The position numbers and the translations under genes are program-made. DNA of 64,000 bases. Origin: Allopusillimonas sp048270225. Lineage in GTDB: Bacteria; Pseudomonadota; Gammaproteobacteria; Burkholderiales; Burkholderiaceae_B. Within the stretch, counting starts at the first letter, position 1; every line of letters begins with the position of its first letter. The DNA lies in contig JBLWTG010000004.1 of NCBI GenBank assembly GCA_048270225.1, positions 1-64,000 on the forward strand. Direction: 5' to 3'. Shown in pieces: positions 52,388 through 60,692 of this stretch. The notes below the pieces were generated by a model. That model was not told the DNA's origin, did not search any database, and saw only the letters and a list, made by a program, of their open reading frames with translations.

Positions 52388-53592
52388 CAACTGAGCCAGT
52401 GCTTCAGGTCGTAATAGCGCACCACTGATCCGTCTTCCACCATGGTGTTTGCCGGAATGCGCGCCAGTCCGCTTGCCCAGGGCAGCGAACTGATGATGCC
52501 CGAACCCTGCTGCGCGTAGGGCAGCAGCTGCGGCAGCCCCTCACCGTTGAACTGCGCCTGGACGCGCAGAAATTCCTCGCGTGTTTCATTGAACGGCCGC
52601 TGCGTATGCAGAATGCCGTATTGCACAGGCGGAAATACGACGGCGCGGCCCTGCATGGTGCGCAGGAGCGGCGTGAGCAGCATGGCGAACACCGCATAGG
52701 CCGACACCGGATTGCCCGGCAGACAGACCACGGGCTTGTCCTGGATGCGCGCCAGCGCGACCGGCTTGCCCGGCTTCATGCGCACCCGCCATAAATCCAT
52801 CTTGCCGCCGAGCTGTTCGATCGCCGGCTTGACCAGATCTTTCTCGCCCACGGAGACGCCGCCCACCGTCACGATCAGATCGCAGTCCTGCAACAGCGTC
52901 CTGAAGGCGGCGTCCAGCGCTTCGGGCGTATCGGCCGCATGCAGCACATGCACGACCTCGGCACCCATATCGGCCGCCAGCGCAGCCAGCATCGGGGCAT
53001 TGGAATTGAAGATATGCTCGTCCTGGCGCGGCTCGCCGGGCGTGACCAACTCGTCGCCCGTCGTAAGCAGACCGAGCTTCAGGCGCGGATACACCGGCAG
53101 CTCCGCATAGCCTTGCGAGGCCAGCAGTGCAAGCTCGGGGGCGCGCAGCAGCGTGCCCATGGGAAATATCTGATCATCTTTGGCGACGTCTTCGCCGCGG
53201 TAGCGCACATGAGCGCCTTTGGGCGGCAACTGATTGATCAGCAGGGCGTCGTCTGTTTCCGTGCCGTCTTCCTGCATGACGACGGTGTCGGCGCCGGGGG
53301 GAATCAGGCTGCCGGTGAACAGGCGTATGGTCTTGCCGGCCTGCAGCGTCTCGGGCATGACGCCGGCATAGCAGCGCTGCTGCACCGGGAGCGGCCGGCC
53401 GGCGGCGTAATCGGCGTGGCGTATGGCATAGCCATCCATCGCGCTGTTGTCGGCGGGCGGCAGGTCCAGGGTGGCGTACAGCGTGCGCGCCAGCACGCGG
53501 CCGCGTGCCTGATGCAGCGGACAGGTTTCGGTGATGTTGGGGGGCGTGCCCGCGGCGGCCAGCCGGGACTGGGCTTCGTCAAACTCAAGCAT
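52387..53592 (-). CDS. moeA: Molybdopterin molybdenumtransferase MoeA
   Basis: Inserts molybdate into adenylylated molybdopterin; 401 aa. NSAMDGYAIRHADY, GKTIRLFTGSLIPPGADTVVMQED, the MoCF-binding core TVGGVSVGEKD and LPGNPVSA are all present. The start MLEFDEAQ at 53592 lies inside the end of moaB (8-nt overlap), supporting co-translation. It is the last gene of the molybdenum cofactor run. Confidence 0.95.
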   Translation of the reverse strand: MLEFDEAQSRLAAAGTPPNITETCPLHQARGRVLARTLYATLDLPPADNSAMDGYAIRHADYAAGRPLPVQQRCYAGVMPETLQAGKTIRLFTGSLIPPGADTVVMQEDGTETDDALLINQLPPKGAHVRYRGEDVAKDDQIFPMGTLLRAPELALLASQGYAELPVYPRLKLGLLTTGDELVTPGEPRQDEHIFNSNAPMLAALAADMGAEVVHVLHAADTPEALDAAFRTLLQDCDLIVTVGGVSVGEKDLVKPAIEQLGGKMDLWRVRMKPGKPVALARIQDKPVVCLPGNPVSAYAVFAMLLTPLLRTMQGRAVVFPPVQYGILHTQRPFNETREEFLRVQAQFNGEGLPQLLPYAQQGSGIISSLPWASGLARIPANTMVEDGSVVRYYDLKHWLS

Positions 53593-54097
53593 GGTAGCCG
53601 GCTCCAAAATTGCAGGGACGATGTGTGCTGTCCAGCTGATCGCGGATAATGCCCTCCCAGGCCGTCTTGCAGGCATTGGTCGAGCCTGGCATGCAGAACA
53701 CCAGCGTATTGTTGGCGACGCCCGCAAAGGCGTCCGACTGCAGCATGGAGCTGCCGATCTCTTGATACGACAGGTGCCGGAACAGTTCACCGAAGCCCGT
53801 GATGGTCTGGTCCATCAGCGGGGTGACGGCGGCGACCGTGGACTTCTGATGCGAAAACCCGGTGCCGCCGTTGGCCAGAATGATCTGTACTTCAGGATCC
53901 ACGATCCAGTCGCTGAATACTTTGCGGATCTGGTACATGTCGCCCGCGCAGATCGCGCGCTGCACGCAGCGGTGACCCGCCGCCTGAAGGCTGTCGGCCA
54001 GATAATCGCCGGAAGTGTCGTTGTCTGCGTGCCGTGTATCGGAAATCGTGATGACGGCGCATCTGAGCGAAATAGGTGTGCTGCTTGTTTTACTCAT
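53585..54097 (-). CDS. moaB: Molybdenum cofactor biosynthesis protein B
   Basis: A 170-aa MoaB/Mog fold protein, which adenylylates molybdopterin or supports it. VITISDTRHADNDTSGDYLAD is the N-terminal signature and ILANGGTGFSH the nucleotide-binding loop; PGSTNACKTAWEGII ends the fold. The start MSKTSSTPI at 54097 has AGG about 10 nt upstream; the long upstream frame is unsupported. Overlaps moeA by 8 nt. Confidence 0.93.
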   Translation of the reverse strand: MSKTSSTPISLRCAVITISDTRHADNDTSGDYLADSLQAAGHRCVQRAICAGDMYQIRKVFSDWIVDPEVQIILANGGTGFSHQKSTVAAVTPLMDQTITGFGELFRHLSYQEIGSSMLQSDAFAGVANNTLVFCMPGSTNACKTAWEGIIRDQLDSTHRPCNFGAGYHA

Positions 54098-54191
54098 GTA
54101 TTGTCTGCCTGTTGTCCATATGCGGGCCGCGGCGCACCCCGCCGCCTTGCAGCAGTGTAAGCCGGTCGGCGCCGTCTGTGTATGAGGAAGG

Positions 54192-54662
54192 TCAGTCCTG
54201 AACGCCGGGAACTGTCCACTGGCTGGTTTTTTCGGCGTCGGCGTCGCGCTGCTGCACCCAGAAGCGGTCGCCGCTGGCCAGGGTTTCGCGCTTCCAGAAG
54301 GGCGCGCGGGTCTTGAGGGCATCGATCAGGAATTCGCAGGCGCGAAAGGCATCGCCCCGATGCGCGCTGGCCACCGCCACCAGTACGATCTGGTCTGCAT
54401 TGTGCAGCTCGCCAACCCGGTGAACCACCAGGCAGTCCTGTACGTCCCAGCGTTCCCCGGCGCTTGCGCACAGAGACTCGATCTCGCGCTCGCACATGCC
54501 AGGATAGTGTTCGAGAAAAAGACTGCGGGTTTGCGCGCCTTCAGCGTAGTCGCGCACATAGCCGGTAAAGCTGACCAGTGCGCCCGCCTTGCCTGCCGTG
54601 CGCTGGCGCATGGCTGCAATCAGCGCGGCGCTGTCGAAATCGGCTTCCTGCACCAGTACCAT
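54192..54662 (-). CDS. moaE: Molybdopterin synthase catalytic subunit MoaE
   Basis: Large subunit of molybdopterin synthase, 156 aa. GALVSFTGYVRD, LFLEHYPGMCEREI, HRVGELHNADQIVLVAVAS and the catalytic region APFWKRE are typical. It starts 1 nt after the moaD stop, so the two subunits are translationally coupled. Confidence 0.96.
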   Translation of the reverse strand: MVLVQEADFDSAALIAAMRQRTAGKAGALVSFTGYVRDYAEGAQTRSLFLEHYPGMCEREIESLCASAGERWDVQDCLVVHRVGELHNADQIVLVAVASAHRGDAFRACEFLIDALKTRAPFWKRETLASGDRFWVQQRDADAEKTSQWTVPGVQD

Positions 54663-54663
54663 G

Positions 54664-54918
54664 TCAGCCCCCGGTAACGGGTTCGAAGACGGCGACCTCG
54701 TCGCCGGGCTGGATCAGCGTGTGATGCGGTGCATGCTGCTGGTTGATGGCCAGCTTGAGACGTGCGGCGGGCGCGAGCTGCGGATGGCGGATTTCGAGAT
54801 CTGCCAGCCAGTCTGCGCCGCTTACGGGCGAGGCCAGGGTCTGGGTTTCTTCGCGCAGCCCGGCCAGCTCTGCGACCTGCGCAAAATAAAGTACCTTGAT
54901 CGATGGGGTGTTCGCCAT
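54664..54918 (-). CDS. moaD: Molybdopterin synthase sulfur carrier subunit MoaD
   Basis: Ubiquitin-like sulfur carrier, 84 aa, ending in the required Gly-Gly (VFEPVTGG), which is thiocarboxylated to give sulfur to MoaE. IKVLYFAQVAELAGL is the first beta hairpin and GDEVAVFEPV the last strand. First gene of moaD-moaE-moaB-moeA. Confidence 0.95.
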   Translation of the reverse strand: MANTPSIKVLYFAQVAELAGLREETQTLASPVSGADWLADLEIRHPQLAPAARLKLAINQQHAPHHTLIQPGDEVAVFEPVTGG

Positions 54919-54945
54919 ACTGGACTCCTTATACAGCGAACGATG

Positions 54946-55659
54946 CTAGCGTCGGCCTCCTTGTCCGGTGCTTGCACCCAGGGCCGAGCGCTGTTTTTCG
55001 AGCGCCTTGATCTGATCCTGCAATGCGCGCAACTGATCGCGCGCCTGTTTTTCCTGCTCTGCCAACTGCTTGGCCTCGCGCTGCGCCTGCGCCTGCTGGG
55101 CCGTTACGAGGGCCTGCTGCTGGCGCTGTACTTCGAGGTCGTTGCGCAAGGTGCTGAGCTCATCATTGCTCTGATTAAGCTGCTGGGCAGTGTGGGCGTA
55201 GTCTGCCTCGAGCCGGATGCGCTTGAGGTCGACCTCGGCCAGTTTGTTGGTTTCTTCGACAAACTGCTTGTACTGGCGCTCTGCCTGGGCGTGATCCTGT
55301 GTTTTGACGACACGCCAGAAGTTCTGGCGCTGGAACAGGGCAACATAATAGGTGAGCGTGTCGCGCTTGAACAACAGACTGGCTCCGTAATTGCCATTGT
55401 AGCTGGTGCGCAGCTCGTTGACACCTTTGCTCTGGATCAGCTGCTGCAGCTCCGTCATGGTGCTGGAGGGCGCTGCCTGAGCCGCCAGCGCCTGCGAGCC
55501 ATTGACCGGGGAGACCTCAGCCGAGGCCTCGGCCTCGCTGGGCTGTGCCTGTGACACAACGGGCTTGTTTGCATCGGACTGGAGCGCCGAGCAGCCTGCC
55601 AGCCCGAGAAAGGCCAGGGCCACGCAAAGTGTCTTGAGTGCTGCGCAATTACGGTTCAT
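54946..55659 (-). CDS. DUF2968 family lipoprotein
   Basis: A 237-aa predicted lipoprotein: signal peptide ending in lipobox LAGC. Then a Ser/Ala/Gln-rich linker, a DUF2968-type domain (ELRTSYNGNYGASLLF, TLTYYVALFQRQNFWRVVKT), and a long coiled coil rich in Gln, Leu and Ala from about 120 to the end. Function unknown; such proteins occur in Burkholderiales. ATG 55659 is chosen, with a GTG at 55671 possible. It lies between moaD and a sigma-54 activator with short gaps. Confidence 0.8.
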   Translation of the reverse strand: MNRNCAALKTLCVALAFLGLAGCSALQSDANKPVVSQAQPSEAEASAEVSPVNGSQALAAQAAPSSTMTELQQLIQSKGVNELRTSYNGNYGASLLFKRDTLTYYVALFQRQNFWRVVKTQDHAQAERQYKQFVEETNKLAEVDLKRIRLEADYAHTAQQLNQSNDELSTLRNDLEVQRQQQALVTAQQAQAQREAKQLAEQEKQARDQLRALQDQIKALEKQRSALGASTGQGGRR

Positions 55660-55726
55660 TGATTTACCCACATCCCTTGTCTGTTCTGTCTTTTGTGCAA
55701 TATGGCCGCGCTATTTTAGCCGACCC

Positions 55727-57163
55727 TCATCCTTCAATATTCTCACTTTGTGTGGATATCTGAAGTTTGCGCATTTTTTCCCACAGTACCTTGCGGCTTA
55801 TTCCCAGTTCCGACGCAGTGTCCTGGCGGCGCCATCCGTTCAGATTGAGCGCATCGATGATGCGGTTGCGCTCCTGGCGGTCGCTGTCGGACAGGTCCAG
55901 CTCTTCACTGCCTTCGAGTGCGTCACGGTTTGCTCTCGCTGTGGCACCCACGGAGGCGGCTGCCGCCTCGGTCGCGGGAAGAGGCGTATGGCGCGCCACC
56001 GCGCTCATGCGTTCAAAAATCCGGTCCAGCCGGCCGTTGTCCCAGATGCCTTGCTGGCGCACGAGAATCGCTACGCGCTCCACCAGATTGGCAAGCTGCC
56101 TGATATTGCCGGGGAACGCCGTGGCACCCACGCGGTCCAGCAGCCATTGGGGCGGCGGCATCAGTTTTTCGGGTAGTTGCGGGGCGGCCAACGCCTGGAA
56201 GATCGCCTGCTTTTCCTCTACGCCACGCGCCTCAAGATTGGGGATGTCCAGTTCAATCACCGCCAGCCGGTAATACAGATCGGCACGGAATGCGCCATCG
56301 GCCACCAGTTGCAGCAGGTCCTTGTGGCTGGCAGACACCAGCCGGAAGCTCACCGGAATGTCCACGGTGGAGCCCAGGCGTGTGATGCTGTGCTGCTCCA
56401 GTACCCGCAGCAGCTTGACCTGCTGATACAGCGGCAGGTCGCCGATTTCGTCCAGGAATAGCGTGCCGCCATCAGCCTGCTCGAAATACCCCTTGTGCGC
56501 GCCGACCGCGCCGGTGAATGCACCCTTGGCATGTCCAAAGAAATGCGCCTCGAACAGGCCCTCGGGAACGGCGCCGCAGTTGACCGCCACAAATGGCCCG
56601 CGTGCATAGGCCGAGCGCTCATGCAGCAGTTGCGCCACACGCTCCTTGCCCACGCCGGTTTCGCCGTGTATCAGTACGCTGGCGTCGCAGTCCGCATAGA
56701 GTTCAGCGTCGGCCAGCACGCGCTGCATCAGCGGCGAGACGGCAATCATGGGCGCACGCGGCACGCGCGATTCTGCGCGGGCCTGTCGGCTGGCCGTCTT
56801 GCCTGCCACCCGCAGGACCATGGCCCGCAGGTCTGCCGCGCTGAATCCCAGCGGCAGGGTGTAGGAGTAGGCGGGTGGGAAGAAGCGCGAATCATGCCCC
56901 CGTTCTTCCGAGGCCACCCAGATTACCGGCACCGCATACGACTTCAGCCAGTCCTGCCCCATGAAGCGCGCATCGCTCATCACCGTGAGCGACACCACCG
57001 CTATCGCCACCCGCGTGGCGTCGCGCTGCGGCGGAAAGCTCATGGAGGCATCCGTGCGGATCACGGCAATGTCCGTGCCCGCCAGCGCATGGTCGATGCG
57101 CAGTGCGATGTCGGACTTGCCTTCCCAGATGTAGAGGTCGATGTCTTCGGGTTGGGGGGGCAT
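55727..57163 (-). CDS. Sigma-54-dependent Fis-family transcriptional activator
   Basis: A 478-aa bacterial enhancer-binding protein. An N-terminal domain (1-125) looks like a degenerate receiver without the usual Asp pocket. The AAA+ domain has Walker A GETGVGKE (167-174), the sigma-54-contacting GAFTGA loop (214-219) and Walker B TLFLDEIGDL (about 233-242). A C-terminal Fis helix-turn-helix spans about 435-470 (RIIDALNLNGWRRQDTASEL). It lies at the end of the tad gene run and on the same strand, so it may control Tad pilus genes; this is inferred from position. Confidence 0.93.
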   Translation of the reverse strand: MPPQPEDIDLYIWEGKSDIALRIDHALAGTDIAVIRTDASMSFPPQRDATRVAIAVVSLTVMSDARFMGQDWLKSYAVPVIWVASEERGHDSRFFPPAYSYTLPLGFSAADLRAMVLRVAGKTASRQARAESRVPRAPMIAVSPLMQRVLADAELYADCDASVLIHGETGVGKERVAQLLHERSAYARGPFVAVNCGAVPEGLFEAHFFGHAKGAFTGAVGAHKGYFEQADGGTLFLDEIGDLPLYQQVKLLRVLEQHSITRLGSTVDIPVSFRLVSASHKDLLQLVADGAFRADLYYRLAVIELDIPNLEARGVEEKQAIFQALAAPQLPEKLMPPPQWLLDRVGATAFPGNIRQLANLVERVAILVRQQGIWDNGRLDRIFERMSAVARHTPLPATEAAAASVGATARANRDALEGSEELDLSDSDRQERNRIIDALNLNGWRRQDTASELGISRKVLWEKMRKLQISTQSENIEG

Positions 57164-57169
57164 CTTAGT

Positions 57170-58850
57170 TGGTATCTGTATGAGTTAACCGTTGGGAGTT
57201 ATGCGAAATAATAAAATTTACTTTTTTTGCAGTATTTTCTGTTGTTAGTTTTAGTTGGAATTTTGTGTCTCAACTAACATTGGTGTACCACATTGGACCC
57301 CTCTTAGATTAATATCAGTTACACCAAGATTGATGCCAAGAGCACTGAGAACAGGTTCTAAGACTATGTTGAGAAGCTGATCGACGGGTTGCAATAATAT
57401 GCTCGATAGGCTTGCAATTAGTTTTAGGAGGTCGCTAAGTAAAGGTACCTTCAATACGTTAACCTCCAGGCCAGAGATAAGTGAGCTGACTATGTCGGAT
57501 GTGTTTGCTTTTATTCCGGTGGTTATGGTTTTTGGTACATCTACATTAAAAATATCTGAAATTGACTCGCCACTGCATAAGAGGCATGTTGAGGCACTGC
57601 TTTTTACATCCAACAAACCTAATAATAAAGGCACTTTTATTATTGAGGTTGGAGATGGTTTTGCGGGAGGAGAGCAATCTCCTTCCGTAATGCATATATC
57701 TGCTAAAGATGCTGTTACGCCTATTTTTGCTTGGTTTTCGTTCAGATTGTCGGAGCAAAGATCTTCTAGAGTCCCTGTGGATTTGCCAATATTAACTACG
57801 ACTGGTAATCTAATTTCCGCTAAAATACTTATTAAGGGCCCTATTATTGGTATGTCCTTTGTCGTTACATTCAATCTAAGCTGAATCTGTGCGTTCGTTG
57901 CCATAGCACCTACTCCGCCCATAGCAATAACGGGAGGCTCAATAATTTTAATTTGCACTGGATTGTCATCGGGATCGATCTTGGTTCCGATAGATAGCTT
58001 TAAATCTAAAAAATTATCTTTGTTTGCTAATAAAACACTAGTGGCAATTATATCGGCTACGTTGATGCTGGATTGAAGCGCTGCCTGAGCATCGGAGGTA
58101 CTTAGATAGAGTAGTTTATCTTGATCTAGGTTTATGTCGCTATTGCCAAATAATTTCACAGTGAGTTCGGAAACATCCAGCTTTAGTGCTATCGTTTCGA
58201 GCGCCGCTTTAGCATCTAGATCAATTACTTTTTGGTCGTAAAGTAAGCTGGCAGTTGCTGTTAGCAAGCTACCTACCTTTACAGGTTTTAGGTCAAGCAG
58301 TCCGTCAACAGTACCGGCTGTAATATCTAGATCGCTGTTTAGTGGGACTAAATATTTCAATAACCCTTGTGGTGTTATTTTTGCAGTTAACAATCCCTTG
58401 TAGTCGAGAACATTTATTGTTTTGGTATCTAGTCCAATGGCATATAAGATTTGCCCAATCAATCCATTGCTTCCTAGCTCGATGAGTCTGGAGCCAACGG
58501 AAAATACGGCAAGTGGTTCAGTTGTTTTTGCAGTGGATACGGACTGAATTTTTTTGTTGCTGGAAGAGAGAGGGATTATCTGTTGAAGCGCACGATCCAA
58601 TTTTACCTGTACGGCGTTTTCTTTTGATCCACTAGGGGTGGTTGGGTTGAAAAATGATTTGCGGTTGATCTCATCTGCTGGTTCCCCATTTGGGACCACC
58701 CAGTATCCACATTGAATATCGTTGTTTTTAGCATCCGTGACTCCATTTGCTTTTAAAATTGCAACTGCATTACTTGTTGCGGCGCTGCAGTCAGTGGATC
58801 CATTTGATTTATTCAACGATTGCACACCACTCAATGCCGCCATATCTGCC
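57170..58850. other. AT-rich segment covering most of tadG
   Basis: Base composition changes abruptly here. Two 60-base lines counted by hand (57361 and 57961) are 42% and 33% GC, whereas the flanking genes are clearly GC-rich, with runs such as those at 59101. The switch occurs near 58835-58850, inside tadG and just after its transmembrane segment. The other edge is just before the sigma-54 gene. It suggests that most of this gene came from a different genome. Confidence 0.7.
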
Positions 58851-59005
58851 GCCTTATCCAGCTCCCGCTTCTGATAAGCCGTATACCCAATCTGAATCGA
58901 CCCCAGCAACGCGATCAGCATCCCGATGGCGATGGCCAGGATGATGACGACGGAGCCGTCTTGGGGCGAGCGGGAGGCGGAGTGGGCGTGGGCGTGTGTG
59001 CGCAT
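57251..59005 (-). CDS. tadG: TadG-like pilus assembly protein (chimeric composition)
   Basis: A 584-aa protein of the Tad (tight adherence) system. The N-terminal part has the TadG pattern: a short basic tail, one transmembrane segment at about 17-38 and KRELDKAADMAALSGVQSL (about 46-64). The rest (LIGQILYAIGLDTKTINVLDYKGLL, LLDLKPVKVGSLL, IKIIEPPVIAMG) follows the order seen in long TadG-like proteins of Burkholderiales. The segment downstream of about residue 55 is AT-rich and uses codons unlike its neighbours. At least nine Cys are in the exported part. The start at 59005 follows the upstream stop by 8 nt. Confidence 0.8.
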   Translation of the reverse strand: MRTHAHAHSASRSPQDGSVVIILAIAIGMLIALLGSIQIGYTAYQKRELDKAADMAALSGVQSLNKSNGSTDCSAATSNAVAILKANGVTDAKNNDIQCGYWVVPNGEPADEINRKSFFNPTTPSGSKENAVQVKLDRALQQIIPLSSSNKKIQSVSTAKTTEPLAVFSVGSRLIELGSNGLIGQILYAIGLDTKTINVLDYKGLLTAKITPQGLLKYLVPLNSDLDITAGTVDGLLDLKPVKVGSLLTATASLLYDQKVIDLDAKAALETIALKLDVSELTVKLFGNSDINLDQDKLLYLSTSDAQAALQSSINVADIIATSVLLANKDNFLDLKLSIGTKIDPDDNPVQIKIIEPPVIAMGGVGAMATNAQIQLRLNVTTKDIPIIGPLISILAEIRLPVVVNIGKSTGTLEDLCSDNLNENQAKIGVTASLADICITEGDCSPPAKPSPTSIIKVPLLLGLLDVKSSASTCLLCSGESISDIFNVDVPKTITTGIKANTSDIVSSLISGLEVNVLKVPLLSDLLKLIASLSSILLQPVDQLLNIVLEPVLSALGINLGVTDINLRGVQCGTPMLVETQNSN

Positions 59006-59013
59006 GACGGTAC

Positions 59014-59631
59014 TCAGTTGTTGTTCTCTTTCACCTTCTCCTGGAACCACTCAGGAAGCGGATGCGAGAAACTGTCGACATAACGTTTGAAGGCGGGGCC
59101 GGCGGTGACGCCCAAGGTGGGGAGGGTGCCGCCGGCGTGGTCGCCGCTGGCCTGCATGGACAGGGCGGACTGGGCTGCGTCGCCGACGCGCTCGGTGGGC
59201 GGCGCCCAGATGCTCAGTTCGGGACGGTAGTTGTTGCCATAGGCCGGCAGGGTGCTCGTGCTGCCGTCTGTTGCGGACTGGCTGGCGACGGTGCTGTGTT
59301 GCACATCGCTGGATGCATAGCTGGCTTCGGGCGGGGCCGCATAGGTTTGCGTCACGCTGGGGCTGCGGCTGACAGGTGTATTGGCGGGCGCGCTGGTGAC
59401 CGTGGGCGTGACGGCAGGGCGAGCTGGGGTCACCGCCTGTACGGTGGCCTGCGCTGGCGTGTTCAGGGAGTAGGCTTCGCCGGGTATATAGCCGGGCAGC
59501 GTGGCCATGCGTCCGGTGATGGGCGCGTTGCTCTGGGCCAGGGCGGCGAGGGGCGCCAGCAGCAGGGCGGCGCATAGCGGAGTCAGCATTCTTTGCATGG
59601 TCAGGAGGGCCTTATGGGGTATGTTCGTCAT
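59014..59631 (-). CDS. DUF3613 domain protein of the tad operon
   Basis: A 205-aa exported protein: signal peptide (cleavage near ALAQS), then a low-complexity Thr/Ser/Pro/Ala-rich region (about 50-130), then a C-terminal DUF3613-type domain with RVGDAAQSALSMQASGDHAG and KRYVDSFSHPLPEWFQE. DUF3613 proteins are found next to Flp pilus genes in Burkholderiales and Pseudomonas; their role is unknown. The start at 59631 lies 2 nt after the tadD stop; ATG 59598 is possible. It is followed closely by tadG. Confidence 0.82.
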   Translation of the reverse strand: MTNIPHKALLTMQRMLTPLCAALLLAPLAALAQSNAPITGRMATLPGYIPGEAYSLNTPAQATVQAVTPARPAVTPTVTSAPANTPVSRSPSVTQTYAAPPEASYASSDVQHSTVASQSATDGSTSTLPAYGNNYRPELSIWAPPTERVGDAAQSALSMQASGDHAGGTLPTLGVTAGPAFKRYVDSFSHPLPEWFQEKVKENNN

Positions 59632-59633
59632 GG

Positions 59634-60692
59634 CTAGCGGATAAGCGGGCTCTGGCTGAAGCCGCCCGTCAGTGGCGTTTGGTGAAAGCCGATGGGACTG
59701 CTGGCGGTTGGCTCGGTGGAGGGCGCTGCGCTGGCCGCCGTCACGATGGGCCGGGCAAGGGGAGTGTTGCTTGCGGCCACAGGTGTGGCTGCAGTCACTG
59801 TTGGCGTTGCCTGGTCCATGGCGTCGCTGGTGTCCGCGGCAATCGTCGCTGGCGCATCACGTTCCGCATGGCTGTTTGCGCGCCATGCGCTGGCGAGTTG
59901 GTGTACCTGGGCCTGCACGGGCGGGGGCAGTTGTGCCTTGTCCATGACGGTTTGCGCCTGACCTTCCTCTCCCTGCAAAAGCAGAAGCAGGGCCAGGTTG
60001 GCCAGCACCTTGCCATTGTCTGGATCGAGCTCGGCGGCCTGTCCCAGGGGCAGGCGCGCCCCCGCGAGGTCGCCCGACTGGATGCGGGCAAAGCCCAGGT
60101 CGTTAAGGTATTCCGCATTGGTGGGTTGTTGTGCGGTTGCCTTGGCAAGGTCGGACGCTGCCTGCGTAAAATTACCGGCGCTGGCGGCCAGCAGGCCCAG
60201 CCCATGCCAGCCGGAAGCTGCTTCATCGGTGTTGAGCAAGGCGCGGTAGGCTGTCTGCGCCTGATCTTCCTGCCCAGTCATGCGCAGCGCGTTTGCCCGC
60301 AGCGAGGCCAGTTCCGCGCTGTCGCCGAATTGACGGGTATAGGCGTCGATATAAGCCAGCGAAGCAAAATAGCGTTGCTGCTGTTGTGATTCGCGTATCA
60401 AGGCCAGCATGACTTTGGGTTCGGACGGCGCATTCTTGCGCATCGTGTCCACCTCGTGCTGGCGCAGCATGGCTTGCTGTTCCTGCTGATGCTGGATCAG
60501 TTCCATGGCGGAGTTGTTCTTGCCGCCGGCGCAGCCTGCCAGCAGTACCGCGCAGGACAGCGCCACGGAAAGCGTGCGGAACACGCCAGGTGTGGCGTGT
60601 ATGCCGCCATGGCGAGCTGGCCTTGGGTAGAGATGGGCTGGTGGGCGGACTTTGTTCGTAAGCATGGTTTTATAGTGAGCGAAGACTGGCAT
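59634..60692 (-). CDS. tadD: TadD-like tetratricopeptide lipoprotein
   Basis: A 352-aa outer-membrane lipoprotein candidate of the Tad system. The signal peptide ends in LLAGC with a longer than usual n-region if translation begins at 60692; ATG 60665 would shorten it. Three or four TPR-like repeats span about 100-240 (AYRALLNTDEAASGWHGLGLLA, AEYLNDLGFARIQSGDLAGA, NLALLLLLQGEEGQAQ), followed by a Thr/Ala/Pro-rich tail. TadD is needed for pilus assembly. The start is directly after the tadC stop (TGAATG). Confidence 0.87.
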   Translation of the reverse strand: MPVFAHYKTMLTNKVRPPAHLYPRPARHGGIHATPGVFRTLSVALSCAVLLAGCAGGKNNSAMELIQHQQEQQAMLRQHEVDTMRKNAPSEPKVMLALIRESQQQQRYFASLAYIDAYTRQFGDSAELASLRANALRMTGQEDQAQTAYRALLNTDEAASGWHGLGLLAASAGNFTQAASDLAKATAQQPTNAEYLNDLGFARIQSGDLAGARLPLGQAAELDPDNGKVLANLALLLLLQGEEGQAQTVMDKAQLPPPVQAQVHQLASAWRANSHAERDAPATIAADTSDAMDQATPTVTAATPVAASNTPLARPIVTAASAAPSTEPTASSPIGFHQTPLTGGFSQSPLIR

